A DNA stretch of 64,000 bases. Origin: Pseudomonadota bacterium (GTDB lineage: Bacteria; Pseudomonadota; Gammaproteobacteria; Steroidobacterales; Steroidobacteraceae). The notes below the pieces were generated by a model. That model was not told the origin of the DNA, made no database searches, and saw only the letters and a list, made by a program, of their open reading frames with translations. Position numbers and translations under genes: made by a program. Every line of letters begins with the position of its first letter. Position 1 is the stretch's first letter. The stretch covers positions 62,001 through 126,000 of the forward strand of contig JAPLSH010000009.1 of the NCBI GenBank assembly GCA_026398735.1. The letters are read 5' to 3'. Positions 26,455-35,237 of the stretch are shown here, in pieces.

Positions 26455-27207
26455 TCAGCGGGCCGCGGTGGCCCGCTGCAGGTGTTTGAGCAAATCCTTG
26501 GGCTGCATATAGCCGTTGACGATCTCGCCATCGGGCATCACCAGTGAAGGCGTGCCCCGCACGCCAATGTCTTTGCCCAGCTTCCACTGACGCTGCACCG
26601 GGTTGGCGTTGCACACCGAACCCTTGAGCATCTGGCCCGGCTGGGCACGGCTGAAGGCATCGCCGCGATCCGGCGCACACCACACCACTTGGGCACGGAT
26701 CCACGAATCGCTGGCCGGCCCGGAGCGCGGCCAGGCCGCATAGCGCAGACGCACGCCAAGGCGGTTGTAGTCGGGAATCTGACTGTGCAACCGACGGCAC
26801 CACTGGCAGTCCACATCGGTAAACACCGTCACGGTATAGCGCGCGTCCTTGGGACCGAACACGATCATGTCGGATTCGTCCAAGGACTCCAGCGTATGGG
26901 CACGCACTTCACGACGCCGAGCCTCACTGAGGTTGGGCATGGCACCACTGCTGGCGACTTTGTACAGATCGCCACCGAACATGTATTTGCCGTCTGCGGT
27001 CACGTAAGTGACCTCAGCGCCGCGCGTCAGCTCCCAAATACCCGGCACGGCCGTCGGCCGCAGGTTTTCCGGGTGCGCGCCGGGAATATGCGCAGCGATA
27101 CCGGCGCGCGGATCGACGCCAACCGGCTGCGATGCAGGAGGATGATCCAGCGCTGTGCCAGATAGCGGCAGCAGCGCCAACAACAGCAAGTACAGTGTGC
27201 GCTTCAT
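26455..27207 (-). CDS. dsbC: Thiol:disulfide interchange protein DsbC
   Basis: Periplasmic disulfide isomerase. The 250-residue product has a signal peptide (about 1-20), an N-terminal dimerisation region with GIWELTRGAEVTYVTADGKYMFGGDLY, and a thioredoxin-like domain. The active site is C134-Q-W-C137 (E. coli has CGYC). A second Cys pair (VVWC and GSVC) matches the structural disulfide, and cis-Pro is in GTPSLVMPDG. The start overlaps the xerD stop by 4 bp; xerD-dsbC adjacency is common in this class. Confidence 0.92.
   Translation of the reverse strand: MKRTLYLLLLALLPLSGTALDHPPASQPVGVDPRAGIAAHIPGAHPENLRPTAVPGIWELTRGAEVTYVTADGKYMFGGDLYKVASSGAMPNLSEARRREVRAHTLESLDESDMIVFGPKDARYTVTVFTDVDCQWCRRLHSQIPDYNRLGVRLRYAAWPRSGPASDSWIRAQVVWCAPDRGDAFSRAQPGQMLKGSVCNANPVQRQWKLGKDIGVRGTPSLVMPDGEIVNGYMQPKDLLKHLQRATAAR
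26456..26478 (+). terminator. 9-bp hairpin downstream of fdxA
   Basis: CAGCGGGCC, loop GCGGT, GGCCCGCTG: a perfect 9-bp stem 12 bases after the fdxA stop. It lies inside the last codons of convergent dsbC. There is no T-tract, so termination strength is uncertain. Confidence 0.35.
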
Positions 27208-28139
27208 CCGCGCGGGTGATGCTTGCCGTGCATGTCCTTCAAGCGCTCACGCGCAACATGCGTGTAGATCTGAGTGGTCGACAGATCGCTATGACCCAGC
27301 AGCATCTGCACAACACGTAGATCAGCACCGTGATTGAGCAGGTGCGTCGCAAATGCATGGCGCAGCGTGTGCGGCGACAGGTCACGGTTGATGCCGGACT
27401 TGGCCGCATAGCGTTTGATGATGTGCCAGAACGCCTGACGCGTCATGCGATCACCACGACGGGTCGGAAACAGATATTCGGTAGTGCGTTCGAGCAAAAT
27501 CTCGCCGCGACCGACCGCGAGAAAATCGCGCAGGCAACGCATGGCTTCGTCACCCAGCGGTATCAAGCGCTCGCGATTACCTTTACCCAGTATGCGAATC
27601 ACGCCCTGGTTGAGGTTGAGCTGGTTGTATTTGAGGCTCACCAGCTCCGACACGCGCAACCCGGTGGCATAGAGCAATTCGAGCATCGCGCGATCGCGAC
27701 TACCCAGCGGATCGAGCACCACCGGTGCGTTGAGCAACGATTCGACTTCTTCTTCAGACAGCGAGCGCGGCAAGGAACGACCGATCTTGGGCATCGCAAT
27801 CTGCGTAGTCGGATCATCGCGGCGCATCCCCTCGCGGGTCATGTAGCGATAAAAGCGACGGAACGAGGACAACTGGCGCGCGGTAGAACGCGGCTGCGCA
27901 CCGGCTTCTGCACGCCAGGCAACAAAGCCCAGCACATCAGCGCGACTGGCCGTCTCTATTTGGGCCTCGGTACGGGCCAGAAAACGTGACAGCGCCACCA
28001 GGTCTGCCCGGTAGGCAGACAGGGTATTGGGGGACAAACCGCGCTCCATCCACACGGCGTCCAGGAAGCGGGCCACGACGGCATCCACCCCATCCGTCCC
28101 CGGCGTGACCGGATCTACTGCGACTAGGGGAAGTGCCAC
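27204..28139 (-). CDS. xerD: Site-specific tyrosine recombinase XerD
   Basis: Chromosome-dimer resolvase acting at dif with XerC. The 311-residue product has the SAM-like N-terminal domain (FLDAVWMERGLSPNTLSAYRADL) and catalytic residues in GLRVSEL, GKGNRERLIP, SPHTLRHAFATHLL and LLGHSDLSTTQIYTHV. Length and the dsbC neighbour argue for the core XerD and not a mobile integrase. It is coupled to dsbC. Confidence 0.94.
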   Translation of the reverse strand: MALPLVAVDPVTPGTDGVDAVVARFLDAVWMERGLSPNTLSAYRADLVALSRFLARTEAQIETASRADVLGFVAWRAEAGAQPRSTARQLSSFRRFYRYMTREGMRRDDPTTQIAMPKIGRSLPRSLSEEEVESLLNAPVVLDPLGSRDRAMLELLYATGLRVSELVSLKYNQLNLNQGVIRILGKGNRERLIPLGDEAMRCLRDFLAVGRGEILLERTTEYLFPTRRGDRMTRQAFWHIIKRYAAKSGINRDLSPHTLRHAFATHLLNHGADLRVVQMLLGHSDLSTTQIYTHVARERLKDMHGKHHPRG

Positions 28140-28260
28140 GTGCTGCTCTCGATTGGCTGAAAGTACATGTTCGCAGTATGGTCAGTACCCAACACCGACT
28201 GCGTGACCCGAATCACAACCGAGCCACGGCACTTTCTTACAAAGAGAACTCGCGCACATC

Positions 28261-28894
28261 TTGGGCCCCTCAATCGACTCTCCTGCCACAGCCCGTCTAC
28301 CGCTGCCGCTGGCAATAGCCTACACCGCCTATGCCGGCAGCCTGTTTTTGGGTATGGCCCTGCTGACGCTGCTGGCTGCTTTGTTGCCCGTGTCGTTGCC
28401 GCGTCGTCGGACGCTGGTGCGCGCCGGTGCCCGCGGCTTTATGGCGTTGGCAGGTCTGCGCCTGCGACTGCTGCACCCGGAACGGCTGCCAGAGGGTCCC
28501 TGTGTCGTCGTGGCCAACCACGCCAGATAGAGGTCGCGGTCAGGGCAGTGCCCGTGATGCGCGCCGCGTGCTGCGCACGGCTGCATCGGGGGCCTCGCTG
28601 GCATTCTTTCCGGAAGGCACGTTTGAAGACACGCCGGGACTGCTGCGCTTTCATGCCGGCGCATTTGTCGCAGCTGTAAGAGCCGGCTGCCCCGTGGCAC
28701 CTGCTGTCATCCGCGGCACGCGTCAGGCACTGCAACTGCATCGCGGACTGGCCTATCCGGGGGTAATCGAAGTCGAATTACTACCGGCACTGCCAGTGCC
28801 CGCAGCCGATGACGCTGCCGCCGTCTCGAATCTGCGCCAGGCAGCACGCAGCGCCATTCTCGAACGATTAGGTGAACCCGACCTGGCGCCCTGA
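28261..28894 (+). pseudogene. Broken 1-acylglycerol-3-phosphate acyltransferase (PlsC family)
   Basis: Two reading frames together give most of a PlsC-type acyltransferase. The first (TTG 28261 to stop at 28530) has a hydrophobic N-terminus and reaches VVVANHA, where the catalytic NHxxxxD motif should continue, but hits TAG. The second frame, resuming about 28526 with DRGRG, continues through LAFFPEGTFEDTPGLLRFHAGAFVAAV and PVAPAVIRGTR to a stop at 28894. In intact homologues about 50 residues lie between these parts, including the catalytic Asp. The picture is an internal deletion with a frameshift. It is either a pseudogene or an assembly collapse. Confidence 0.8.
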
Positions 28895-28932
28895 ATCGCA
28901 CCGCACGCCGGCACAGCGATTATCATGGCCAG

Positions 28933-30543
28933 ATGAGTACCGCTGATATCGAACGCGACGTGATGGAGTACGACGTGCTGGTGGTGGGCGCAGGCCCCGC
29001 TGGCCTTGCCTGCGCGATCCGTCTTAAACAACTGCAGCCAGAACTGTCCGTCTGCGTTCTGGAGAAGGCCGCTGCCATCGGCAGCCACACGCTCTCTGGT
29101 GCGGTCATCGAGCCAGGCCCCTTGGACGCACTGCTGCCGCAATGGCGCGACAACCCGCCCGCCACCTGTGTGCCGGTCACCCGCGACGAACTGCGGCTGC
29201 TCACGCGAAAAGGCCAGTGGTCACTGCCTGTGCCGCCGCAACAGAACAACCACGGCAATCTCATCGTGTCGCTGGGTCTACTGATGCCGCAGTTGGCCGC
29301 TGCTGCAGAGGCGCTGGGAGTCGATGTCATCGCCGGCTTTGCCGGTGCGCGTGTGCTGTTCAACGACGACGACTCTGTGGCCGGTGTGTGCATCGGCGAC
29401 ATGGGGCTGCAGCACGACGGCACGCCCGGTCCGGACTTTACGCCCGGCCCCGAGATCCGCGCCCGCACCACCGTGCTGGCTGAGGGCTGCCGGGGCAGCC
29501 TGAGCAAAACACTCATTGCCCATTACGATCTGGATCGCGACTGCTCGCCGCAGACCTATGCGTTGGGTATGAAAGAGCTGTGGCAACTGCCGCCAGGTCG
29601 CGCGCAACCAGGATTGGTGCAGCACTCACTGGGTTGGCCGCTGGACAGCGCCACCTACGGCGGCAGTTTTATCTATCACTTGGATCAGGACCGCGTGTAC
29701 ATCGGCTTTGTTGCCGGCCTGGACTATCAGGATCCGCGTTTCTCGCCCTTCGAAGCCTTGCAGCAGTTCAAGCATCACCCTTCAGTAAAAGCGCTGCTTG
29801 AAGGCGGGCAGTTACTGGGTGCCGGTGCACGCACCATTGCGGCAGGCGGCTGGCAGTCCATGCCCAAGCTGGACATGCCCGGTGCACTGCTGGCCGGCGA
29901 TGCCGGCGGCACACTCAACTTTCCCAAGATCAAAGGTGTTCACCAGGCACTGCGCAGCGGCATGCTGGCCGCCGAGCACTTGATCGAACACGGCAGCAGT
30001 GCGGGCTTTGATGCACGCTGGCGCGCATCCCCTGGTGGCCGCGAGCTACATCAAGTGCGCAACATCAAGCCCGGGTTCAAAGGTGGCTTGTGGGCAGGTC
30101 TTGCTAATGCAGCCTTCGAAACATTGGTCAGCGGCCGCAGTCCTTGGACACTGCGCAACAGCAGCAACACTGCACTGGGCAAGCTTGATGAATTCAGCTC
30201 ACCCGATCGCGGCTGGGTGGAGCGCGATCTGGCGCCTCGTGATCGCACCGCATCGGTGTTCTTTGCATCGACGCAGCACGATGAGCGCCAACCGGCGCAT
30301 CTGAAGGTGGCTGACACACATATTTGCGCTACCCGCTGCGCCACCGAGTACGGCAACCCTTGCACACGCTTTTGCCCAGCCGGTGTGTACGAGATGATCG
30401 ACGATGGCAGCGGTGGCAAGCGTCTGCAGATCAACGCGGCCAATTGCGTGCACTGCAAGGCCTGTGACATCAAAGACCCCTATGCTCAGATCACCTGGAT
30501 CACACCTGAAGGCGGATCCGGTCCAAACTACGCAGGACTATGA
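28933..30543 (+). CDS. Electron transfer flavoprotein-ubiquinone oxidoreductase
   Basis: Passes electrons from ETF (fatty-acid and amino-acid oxidation) to ubiquinone at the inner membrane. The 536-residue product has the FAD-binding VVGAGPAGLACAIRL near residue 16, GSHTLSGAVIEP, FPKIKGVHQALRSGMLAAEH, and a C-terminal [4Fe-4S] site with Cys at about 481, 505, 508 and 511 (RFCPAGVYE and NCVHCKACDIKDP). GGSGPNYAGL ends the protein as in the family. It overlaps mgtE by 4 bp. No etfAB genes are in the window. Confidence 0.95.
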   Translation: MSTADIERDVMEYDVLVVGAGPAGLACAIRLKQLQPELSVCVLEKAAAIGSHTLSGAVIEPGPLDALLPQWRDNPPATCVPVTRDELRLLTRKGQWSLPVPPQQNNHGNLIVSLGLLMPQLAAAAEALGVDVIAGFAGARVLFNDDDSVAGVCIGDMGLQHDGTPGPDFTPGPEIRARTTVLAEGCRGSLSKTLIAHYDLDRDCSPQTYALGMKELWQLPPGRAQPGLVQHSLGWPLDSATYGGSFIYHLDQDRVYIGFVAGLDYQDPRFSPFEALQQFKHHPSVKALLEGGQLLGAGARTIAAGGWQSMPKLDMPGALLAGDAGGTLNFPKIKGVHQALRSGMLAAEHLIEHGSSAGFDARWRASPGGRELHQVRNIKPGFKGGLWAGLANAAFETLVSGRSPWTLRNSSNTALGKLDEFSSPDRGWVERDLAPRDRTASVFFASTQHDERQPAHLKVADTHICATRCATEYGNPCTRFCPAGVYEMIDDGSGGKRLQINAANCVHCKACDIKDPYAQITWITPEGGSGPNYAGL

Positions 30544-31916
30544 GCACACCCGCAGACATCAAGGCCGAAGCCACGCGCCCCGAAAAGGCTGCGCGCGTTG
30601 CCGCCCTGCGCGAAGCGCTGGACGAGGGCGCAGTGCGTGCAGCGCAGCGACTGGTCGCCACGCTGCATCCAGCCGAGATTGCGCAACTCCTCGAATCGCT
30701 GCCGCCGCGCCGCCGCGAGTTTCTCTGGGAACTGACCGAACCTGAAATCGATGGCGATGTGCTGGTCGAGCTCAGTGACGACGTGCGCGATGAGCTCATC
30801 AGCGACATGGATCCCGAAGAGCTGGCCGCAGCCGCCGAGAGCATGGAAGTGGAGGATCTGGCCGATCTGATCGACAGCCTTCCCGAGACGGTCACGCAGC
30901 AACTGCTGCGCAACATGGACCAGCTCGATCGCGAACGACTCAACCGCATGCTGTCCTGGGCGGACGATACCGCCGGCAGTCTGATGAGCACCGACACGGT
31001 CAGCGTGCGGGCCGACGTGTCGATTGAAGTCGTGCTGCGCTATCTGCGTATGCGCGGCGAGCTGCCGGAACGCACCGACCGTCTGTTCGTTGTGGATCGC
31101 GGCGACCGCTTTCTGGGTACTGTCACGCTGTCACGCTTGCTCACTGAAGACCCGGAACGGTTGGTGGGCGAGAGTCTCGACTCAGAAGCCGTACGACTTG
31201 CGCCGGGCACGCCGGCCAGCGAAGTGGCGCAGTTGTTCCAAGCTCGCGATCTGGTCTCCACTGCAGTAGTTGATGACGATGGCCTGCTGCTGGGTCGTAT
31301 CACGGTCGATGACGTGGTCGATGTCATCAGCGAAGAAGCCGCGCACGAAGTCATGGCTGGTGCGGGTCTGCGCGACGAAGAAGACGTGTTCGCTGCCGTG
31401 ATGCCCTCCGCACGTCGCCGCTTCATCTGGTTGGCCATCAACCTGGCCACGGCATTCTTGGCCTCGTCCGTGGTCGCAGCCTTCGAGGGCACCATCGAAA
31501 AAGTTGCCGCACTGGCTGTGCTGATGCCGATCGTGGCCAGCATGGGCGGCATTGCCGGAACGCAGACCGTCACGCTTATCATTCGCGGCCTTGCACTGGG
31601 ACAAGTGCAATGGAGCGATGCGCGCTGGCTGCTGATGCGCGAGATGGGCGTCGGCATGATCAACGGCATGTTGATGGCGCTGGTGGTGGGTTTGTCTACC
31701 GCCGCATGGATCGGTGGCACCAAGCTGTCGATCATTATCGGCACGGCGATGGTCGTGAACCTGCTGGCTGCCGCGTCGGTAGGCGTGCTGGTGCCGCTGA
31801 CACTGCGACGCTTGCGGATCGACCCTGCCCTGTCAGCCGGCGTGATCCTCACCACGTTCACCGACTGCATCGGTTTCGCCACGCTGCTGGGTCTGGGCAC
31901 CATCTTCCTCACCTAA
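30540..31916 (+). CDS. mgtE: Magnesium transporter MgtE
   Basis: Mg2+-gated channel. The 458-residue product has the N-terminal helical domain (LHPAEIAQLLESLPPRRREFLWEL), two CBS domains (about 140-265, with VVDRGDRFLGTVTLSRLL and VVDDDGLLLGRITVDDVVDVI), the connecting helix, and five C-terminal spans with LMPIVASMGGIAGTQTVTLIIRGLALG and TTFTDCIGFATLLGLGTIFL. The start overlaps the ETF-QO stop (ATGA). Its last 84 bp overlap the 3' end of the convergent patatin gene. Confidence 0.95.
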   Translation: MSTPADIKAEATRPEKAARVAALREALDEGAVRAAQRLVATLHPAEIAQLLESLPPRRREFLWELTEPEIDGDVLVELSDDVRDELISDMDPEELAAAAESMEVEDLADLIDSLPETVTQQLLRNMDQLDRERLNRMLSWADDTAGSLMSTDTVSVRADVSIEVVLRYLRMRGELPERTDRLFVVDRGDRFLGTVTLSRLLTEDPERLVGESLDSEAVRLAPGTPASEVAQLFQARDLVSTAVVDDDGLLLGRITVDDVVDVISEEAAHEVMAGAGLRDEEDVFAAVMPSARRRFIWLAINLATAFLASSVVAAFEGTIEKVAALAVLMPIVASMGGIAGTQTVTLIIRGLALGQVQWSDARWLLMREMGVGMINGMLMALVVGLSTAAWIGGTKLSIIIGTAMVVNLLAAASVGVLVPLTLRRLRIDPALSAGVILTTFTDCIGFATLLGLGTIFLT

Positions 31917-33053
31917 GTCAGCCCCGGTCAGAAACGCGACCAACTCCGGGCCGCGCGCCAACGCATCCTGGTAGCCCAGCGCGATCAGCTCCTGCGTGTA
32001 GGGCGCTTCAAACATCAGGTAACTGGCCAAGCGTGCACCGCGTGCGCCGCGTGCGCCGCCGACACGCAAGAACGCCCGCAAGCTGCGCGGCAAGCAACTG
32101 ATATGGCGCTGCGCAATAGCTGCCGGGTCTTGGCTGGGCTGCATCAACAGCGTGTCCACATGACGCGCACCAGGCACCGCCTGCGGCACATGGCGCACCA
32201 GCAGGTTGACGCGCTGCATCTGTTGTTGATCGGCATAGACCTGATCCATAAACAGGTTGTCCAGCGCATAGCCGAGCAATTGCGCAGGTCCAGGTGGCGC
32301 GGCTTGCACCGGCACGACCTCACGCTCCTGACGCGAGCGCACACCGATGATCAGCAAGCGTGTTGCGCCCAGATGCGCGGCAGGACTCAGCGGCGCCAAC
32401 TGGCGCATCGCGCCGTCGCCATGAAACTCACCCTCGAGCTGCTGCGGCGGAAACAGCAGCGGTACAGCCAAGCTGGCCATCAGATGATCCAGGTTCAACG
32501 CGGCACGGCGGCCCAGGTGCTGTCTGCGCGTCCACTCCTCGACTCCCGCGTCCGCAGCAAAATACGCCACTGACTTACCACTGCTGTAACCACTGGCACA
32601 CAGCGCCAGCGCATCCAGATCGCCGCGCGCCAAGCCGCGCTGCAGCCCCTGCCAAGCGATGCTGTGCTGTAGCAGTTGGCGCAGCGGCCGGTTGGACAGC
32701 AAGGACTGGGGTGGGTCGACCAGCCAACCCCCACTAGCCAGCGAGGTGACCCAATGCAAGCCGGCTTTGAGCATGGGCCATGCGCCCACTTCAAACACCT
32801 GATCGACGTGAAAGCCCGCCCAGACCCGCTCAATCTCGGCGACCGCAGCGTGCCAACGGTGGGCATGGGTGGCGATGACGGCCGCCGACACCGCGCCGGC
32901 CGAGGTGCCGACGATGACGCGAAACGGGTTGGCCAGTTGCGGCAGCAACTGGGAAAGACCCTTGAGGACACCGGCTTGATACGCCGCGCGCGCACCGCCG
33001 CCGGTCAGAACCAGACCGGGAACCTGCGGACGTGATGACGGGTCGCTCAGCAT
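31833..33053 (-). CDS. Patatin-like phospholipase
   Basis: A 406-residue serine hydrolase likely acting on phospholipids. It shows the oxyanion loop TGGGARAAYQAGVL (about 17-30), nucleophile GTSAG (Ser51) and the DGA-type aspartate in FHGDGAMRQL, so the catalytic Ser-Asp dyad is complete. No signal peptide is evident, suggesting a cytoplasmic or membrane-face enzyme. The ATG at 33053 gives MLSDPSS. The C-terminus has a GARGARGAR repeat, and the final 28 codons overlap mgtE on the other strand. It diverges from the peroxiredoxin gene by 54 bp. Confidence 0.88.
   Translation of the reverse strand: MLSDPSSRPQVPGLVLTGGGARAAYQAGVLKGLSQLLPQLANPFRVIVGTSAGAVSAAVIATHAHRWHAAVAEIERVWAGFHVDQVFEVGAWPMLKAGLHWVTSLASGGWLVDPPQSLLSNRPLRQLLQHSIAWQGLQRGLARGDLDALALCASGYSSGKSVAYFAADAGVEEWTRRQHLGRRAALNLDHLMASLAVPLLFPPQQLEGEFHGDGAMRQLAPLSPAAHLGATRLLIIGVRSRQEREVVPVQAAPPGPAQLLGYALDNLFMDQVYADQQQMQRVNLLVRHVPQAVPGARHVDTLLMQPSQDPAAIAQRHISCLPRSLRAFLRVGGARGARGARLASYLMFEAPYTQELIALGYQDALARGPELVAFLTGADLGEEDGAQTQQRGETDAVGERGEDHAG
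32032..32058. repeat. Three tandem 9-bp units inside the patatin gene
   Basis: Three consecutive copies of CGTGC(A/G)CCG encode Gly-Ala-Arg three times on the minus strand. The unit is short and in frame, so copy-number change would only lengthen or shorten a linker. Confidence 0.6.
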
Positions 33054-33107
33054 GCAGCTACTATTGCCATCAAGACCGGGCCGCCCTGGCCCGCTGGGGA
33101 ACACATC

Positions 33108-33713
33108 ATGCGTTCATGCTCCGCTCATCGCACATCACTGCGCAAGTTTGCTGTAGCCGCTGCCGCTGCCTTGATCGGCGCTGCCAGCATCAACACCGTC
33201 ACGGCAGTGGCCGCCGACCTGCCCACAGCCAATGCCACCGCGCCGGCTGTTGGCACATTGGCGCCGGCCATCCGCTTGCAGGACCAGACTGGCAAGTGGG
33301 TCAGCCTGGAAGAGCAGCGCGGCAAATGGGTCGTTCTGTACTTCTACCCGAAGGACCAGACGCCCGGCTGCACCACCGAGGCCTGCGAGTTCCGCGATGA
33401 CGTGTTTTCGTTCCGTAAGGCCGGCGCCGTGGTGCTGGGTGTAAGCGTTGACGACGTCGAGTCGCACAAGGCTTTCGCTGACAAGCACGGTCTGCCGTTC
33501 TCGCTGTTGGCAGATTCCAAGAAGGAAGTGGCTACGCGTTACGGCGTGCTGACCAGCTTCGGCCCGATGACCATCGCGCGCCGCGACACCTTCCTGATCG
33601 ATCCGCAGGGCCGCATCGTGCGCCACTACGAGAAGGTCAAGCCGGAAGGCCACTCGAAGGAGCTGCTGGCGGACATCGAAACGCTCAAGGGTTCCGCCAA
33701 GACCAAGGGCTGA
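33108..33713 (+). CDS. Exported Bcp-type peroxiredoxin
   Basis: A 201-residue thiol peroxidase of the Bcp/PrxQ class. The peroxidatic cysteine is C88 in QTPGCTTEACEF and the likely resolving cysteine is C93 (C-x4-C spacing, atypical 2-Cys). Unlike ordinary cytoplasmic Bcp, it begins with an Arg-containing n-region and an Ala-rich hydrophobic stretch with AVAA-type cleavage near residue 36, so it is probably periplasmic. GGGGA lies about 9 bases before the ATG. It would remove peroxides in the envelope. Confidence 0.85.
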   Translation: MRSCSAHRTSLRKFAVAAAAALIGAASINTVTAVAADLPTANATAPAVGTLAPAIRLQDQTGKWVSLEEQRGKWVVLYFYPKDQTPGCTTEACEFRDDVFSFRKAGAVVLGVSVDDVESHKAFADKHGLPFSLLADSKKEVATRYGVLTSFGPMTIARRDTFLIDPQGRIVRHYEKVKPEGHSKELLADIETLKGSAKTKG

Positions 33714-33728
33714 TTCACCCAAGTAGAC

Positions 33729-33752
33729 GGGCCGGCGCACACGCGCCGGCCC
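33729..33752. terminator. Perfect 10-bp hairpin between the convergent peroxiredoxin and pyk genes
   Basis: GGGCCGGCGC, loop ACAC, GCGCCGGCCC: a perfect 10-bp stem, 16 bp after the peroxiredoxin stop and 10 bp beyond the pyk stop. No T-tract is present on either strand. It is probably a bidirectional transcription-end structure. Confidence 0.5.
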
Positions 33753-33761
33753 TGGTCGCCT

Positions 33762-35192
33762 TCAGCGACGCACCACGCGCAGAATCTGCAGCGAGTTGGT
33801 GCCACCTTGAACACCAGACAAATCACCCTTGGTGAGAATGATCTGGTCACCCACATCGACAATGCCCGCATCCAGCAAGCGATCAAAGATCGCCTGCTGA
33901 GTCTGGTCAGGCACTGTGTGTGTGACATCGAACAACACCGGATAGACGCCGCGATACAGCGTAACGCGACCGCGTGTGGTCTCTTGCCGCGTAAACGCAT
34001 AGACCGGAATGTCCACACGGATACGTGACATCCACAACGGCGTGAGACCCGACTCCGTAAGTGCCACGATGGCCCGTACGCGCAGGTGATTAGCGGTGTA
34101 CATCACCGCCTTGGCGATCGCTTCCTCGGTGTTCTGGAACTCGCCCTCGGTGCGCACGCTGCCGGGATTGCCCAGCTCGTATTTCTCGGCGCCCAGAATG
34201 ACGTCATTCATGGCCTGCACGGCCTTGATCGGGAATTTGCCCGCAGCCGTCTCGGCCGACAGCATCACCGCATCGGTGCCATCGAGCACTGCGTTGGCCA
34301 CGTCGCTGACCTCGGCGCGGGTGGGCACCGGACTGTTGATCATGGACTCCATCATCTGTGTCGCAGTGATCACCACGCGATTGGCAGCCAATGCCTGCGG
34401 GATGATCGTCTTTTGCAGACCCGTAAGCTCTGCATAACCCATCTCAACACCCAGATCACCGCGCGCCACCATCACCGCATCGGTGACAGCCAGAATCTGC
34501 GCGAGATTTTCGATGGCCTCGTGCCGTTCAATCTTAGCAACCACATGAGCCTTGCCGCGCCACTTGCGCAGCTCTGATTGAGCACGACGGATGTCGGCCG
34601 CATCGCGAGCAAACGACACCGCTACATAATCGACCGCCATCTCGGCAGCGAACTTGATGTCCTCAAGGTCTTTGTCGGTCAACGCCGGCGCTGACAAGCC
34701 ACCGCCCTGGCGATTGACACCTTTGCGGTTGGACAGTTCGCCACCGATGCGCGTGACGCACTCAATGCGCGTACCGGCAACGCTGAGGACATCGAGCACG
34801 ATGAAGCCGTCGGCCAGCAGCAGCGAGTCGCCGGGCTTCACGTCACGCGGCAAATCTTTGTAGGCGCAGCCCACTTCGCGCTCATTACCAGCCGACGGAT
34901 CGAGGCTGGTATCGAGTGCAAACTCCTGGCCCTCTGCCAGATGAATGCGACCCTGAGCAAAGCTCTCGATACGAATTTTGGGGCCTGCCAGATCGGCGAG
35001 GATGCCCACGGGACGACCGACCTCTGCTGCGGCCTCCCGCACCTGCACGATGCGACGGCGCATGTCCTCGCGCGTGCCATGCGAGAAGTTGATGCGGGCC
35101 ATATCGAGGCCCGCCTCAATCATGCCGCGCAATACGGCCGGGTCATCGGTGGCCGGTCCGAGAGTGGCTACGATTTTGGTACGCCTGAACAT
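33762..35192 (-). CDS. pyk: Pyruvate kinase
   Basis: Makes ATP and pyruvate from phosphoenolpyruvate. The 476-residue product has TKIVATLGPA, MARINFSHG, VVAKIERHEAIENL with the catalytic Lys, MVARGDLGVEM, TQMMESMI and SAETAAGKFPIKAV. It closes the minus-strand order tkt-gap-pgk-pyk and starts 45 bp after pgk. Length is normal and all expected active-site segments are seen. Confidence 0.96.
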   Translation of the reverse strand: MFRRTKIVATLGPATDDPAVLRGMIEAGLDMARINFSHGTREDMRRRIVQVREAAAEVGRPVGILADLAGPKIRIESFAQGRIHLAEGQEFALDTSLDPSAGNEREVGCAYKDLPRDVKPGDSLLLADGFIVLDVLSVAGTRIECVTRIGGELSNRKGVNRQGGGLSAPALTDKDLEDIKFAAEMAVDYVAVSFARDAADIRRAQSELRKWRGKAHVVAKIERHEAIENLAQILAVTDAVMVARGDLGVEMGYAELTGLQKTIIPQALAANRVVITATQMMESMINSPVPTRAEVSDVANAVLDGTDAVMLSAETAAGKFPIKAVQAMNDVILGAEKYELGNPGSVRTEGEFQNTEEAIAKAVMYTANHLRVRAIVALTESGLTPLWMSRIRVDIPVYAFTRQETTRGRVTLYRGVYPVLFDVTHTVPDQTQQAIFDRLLDAGIVDVGDQIILTKGDLSGVQGGTNSLQILRVVRR

Positions 35193-35237
35193 CTGTGTTG
35201 CTCGCTTGGCACCCGCGGGGGTGCTGTCTGGGGTCTC

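Noticed and set aside
27204-28139. Tyrosine recombinase as phage or island integrase
   Set aside because: Length, motifs and the coupled dsbC identify it as core XerD.
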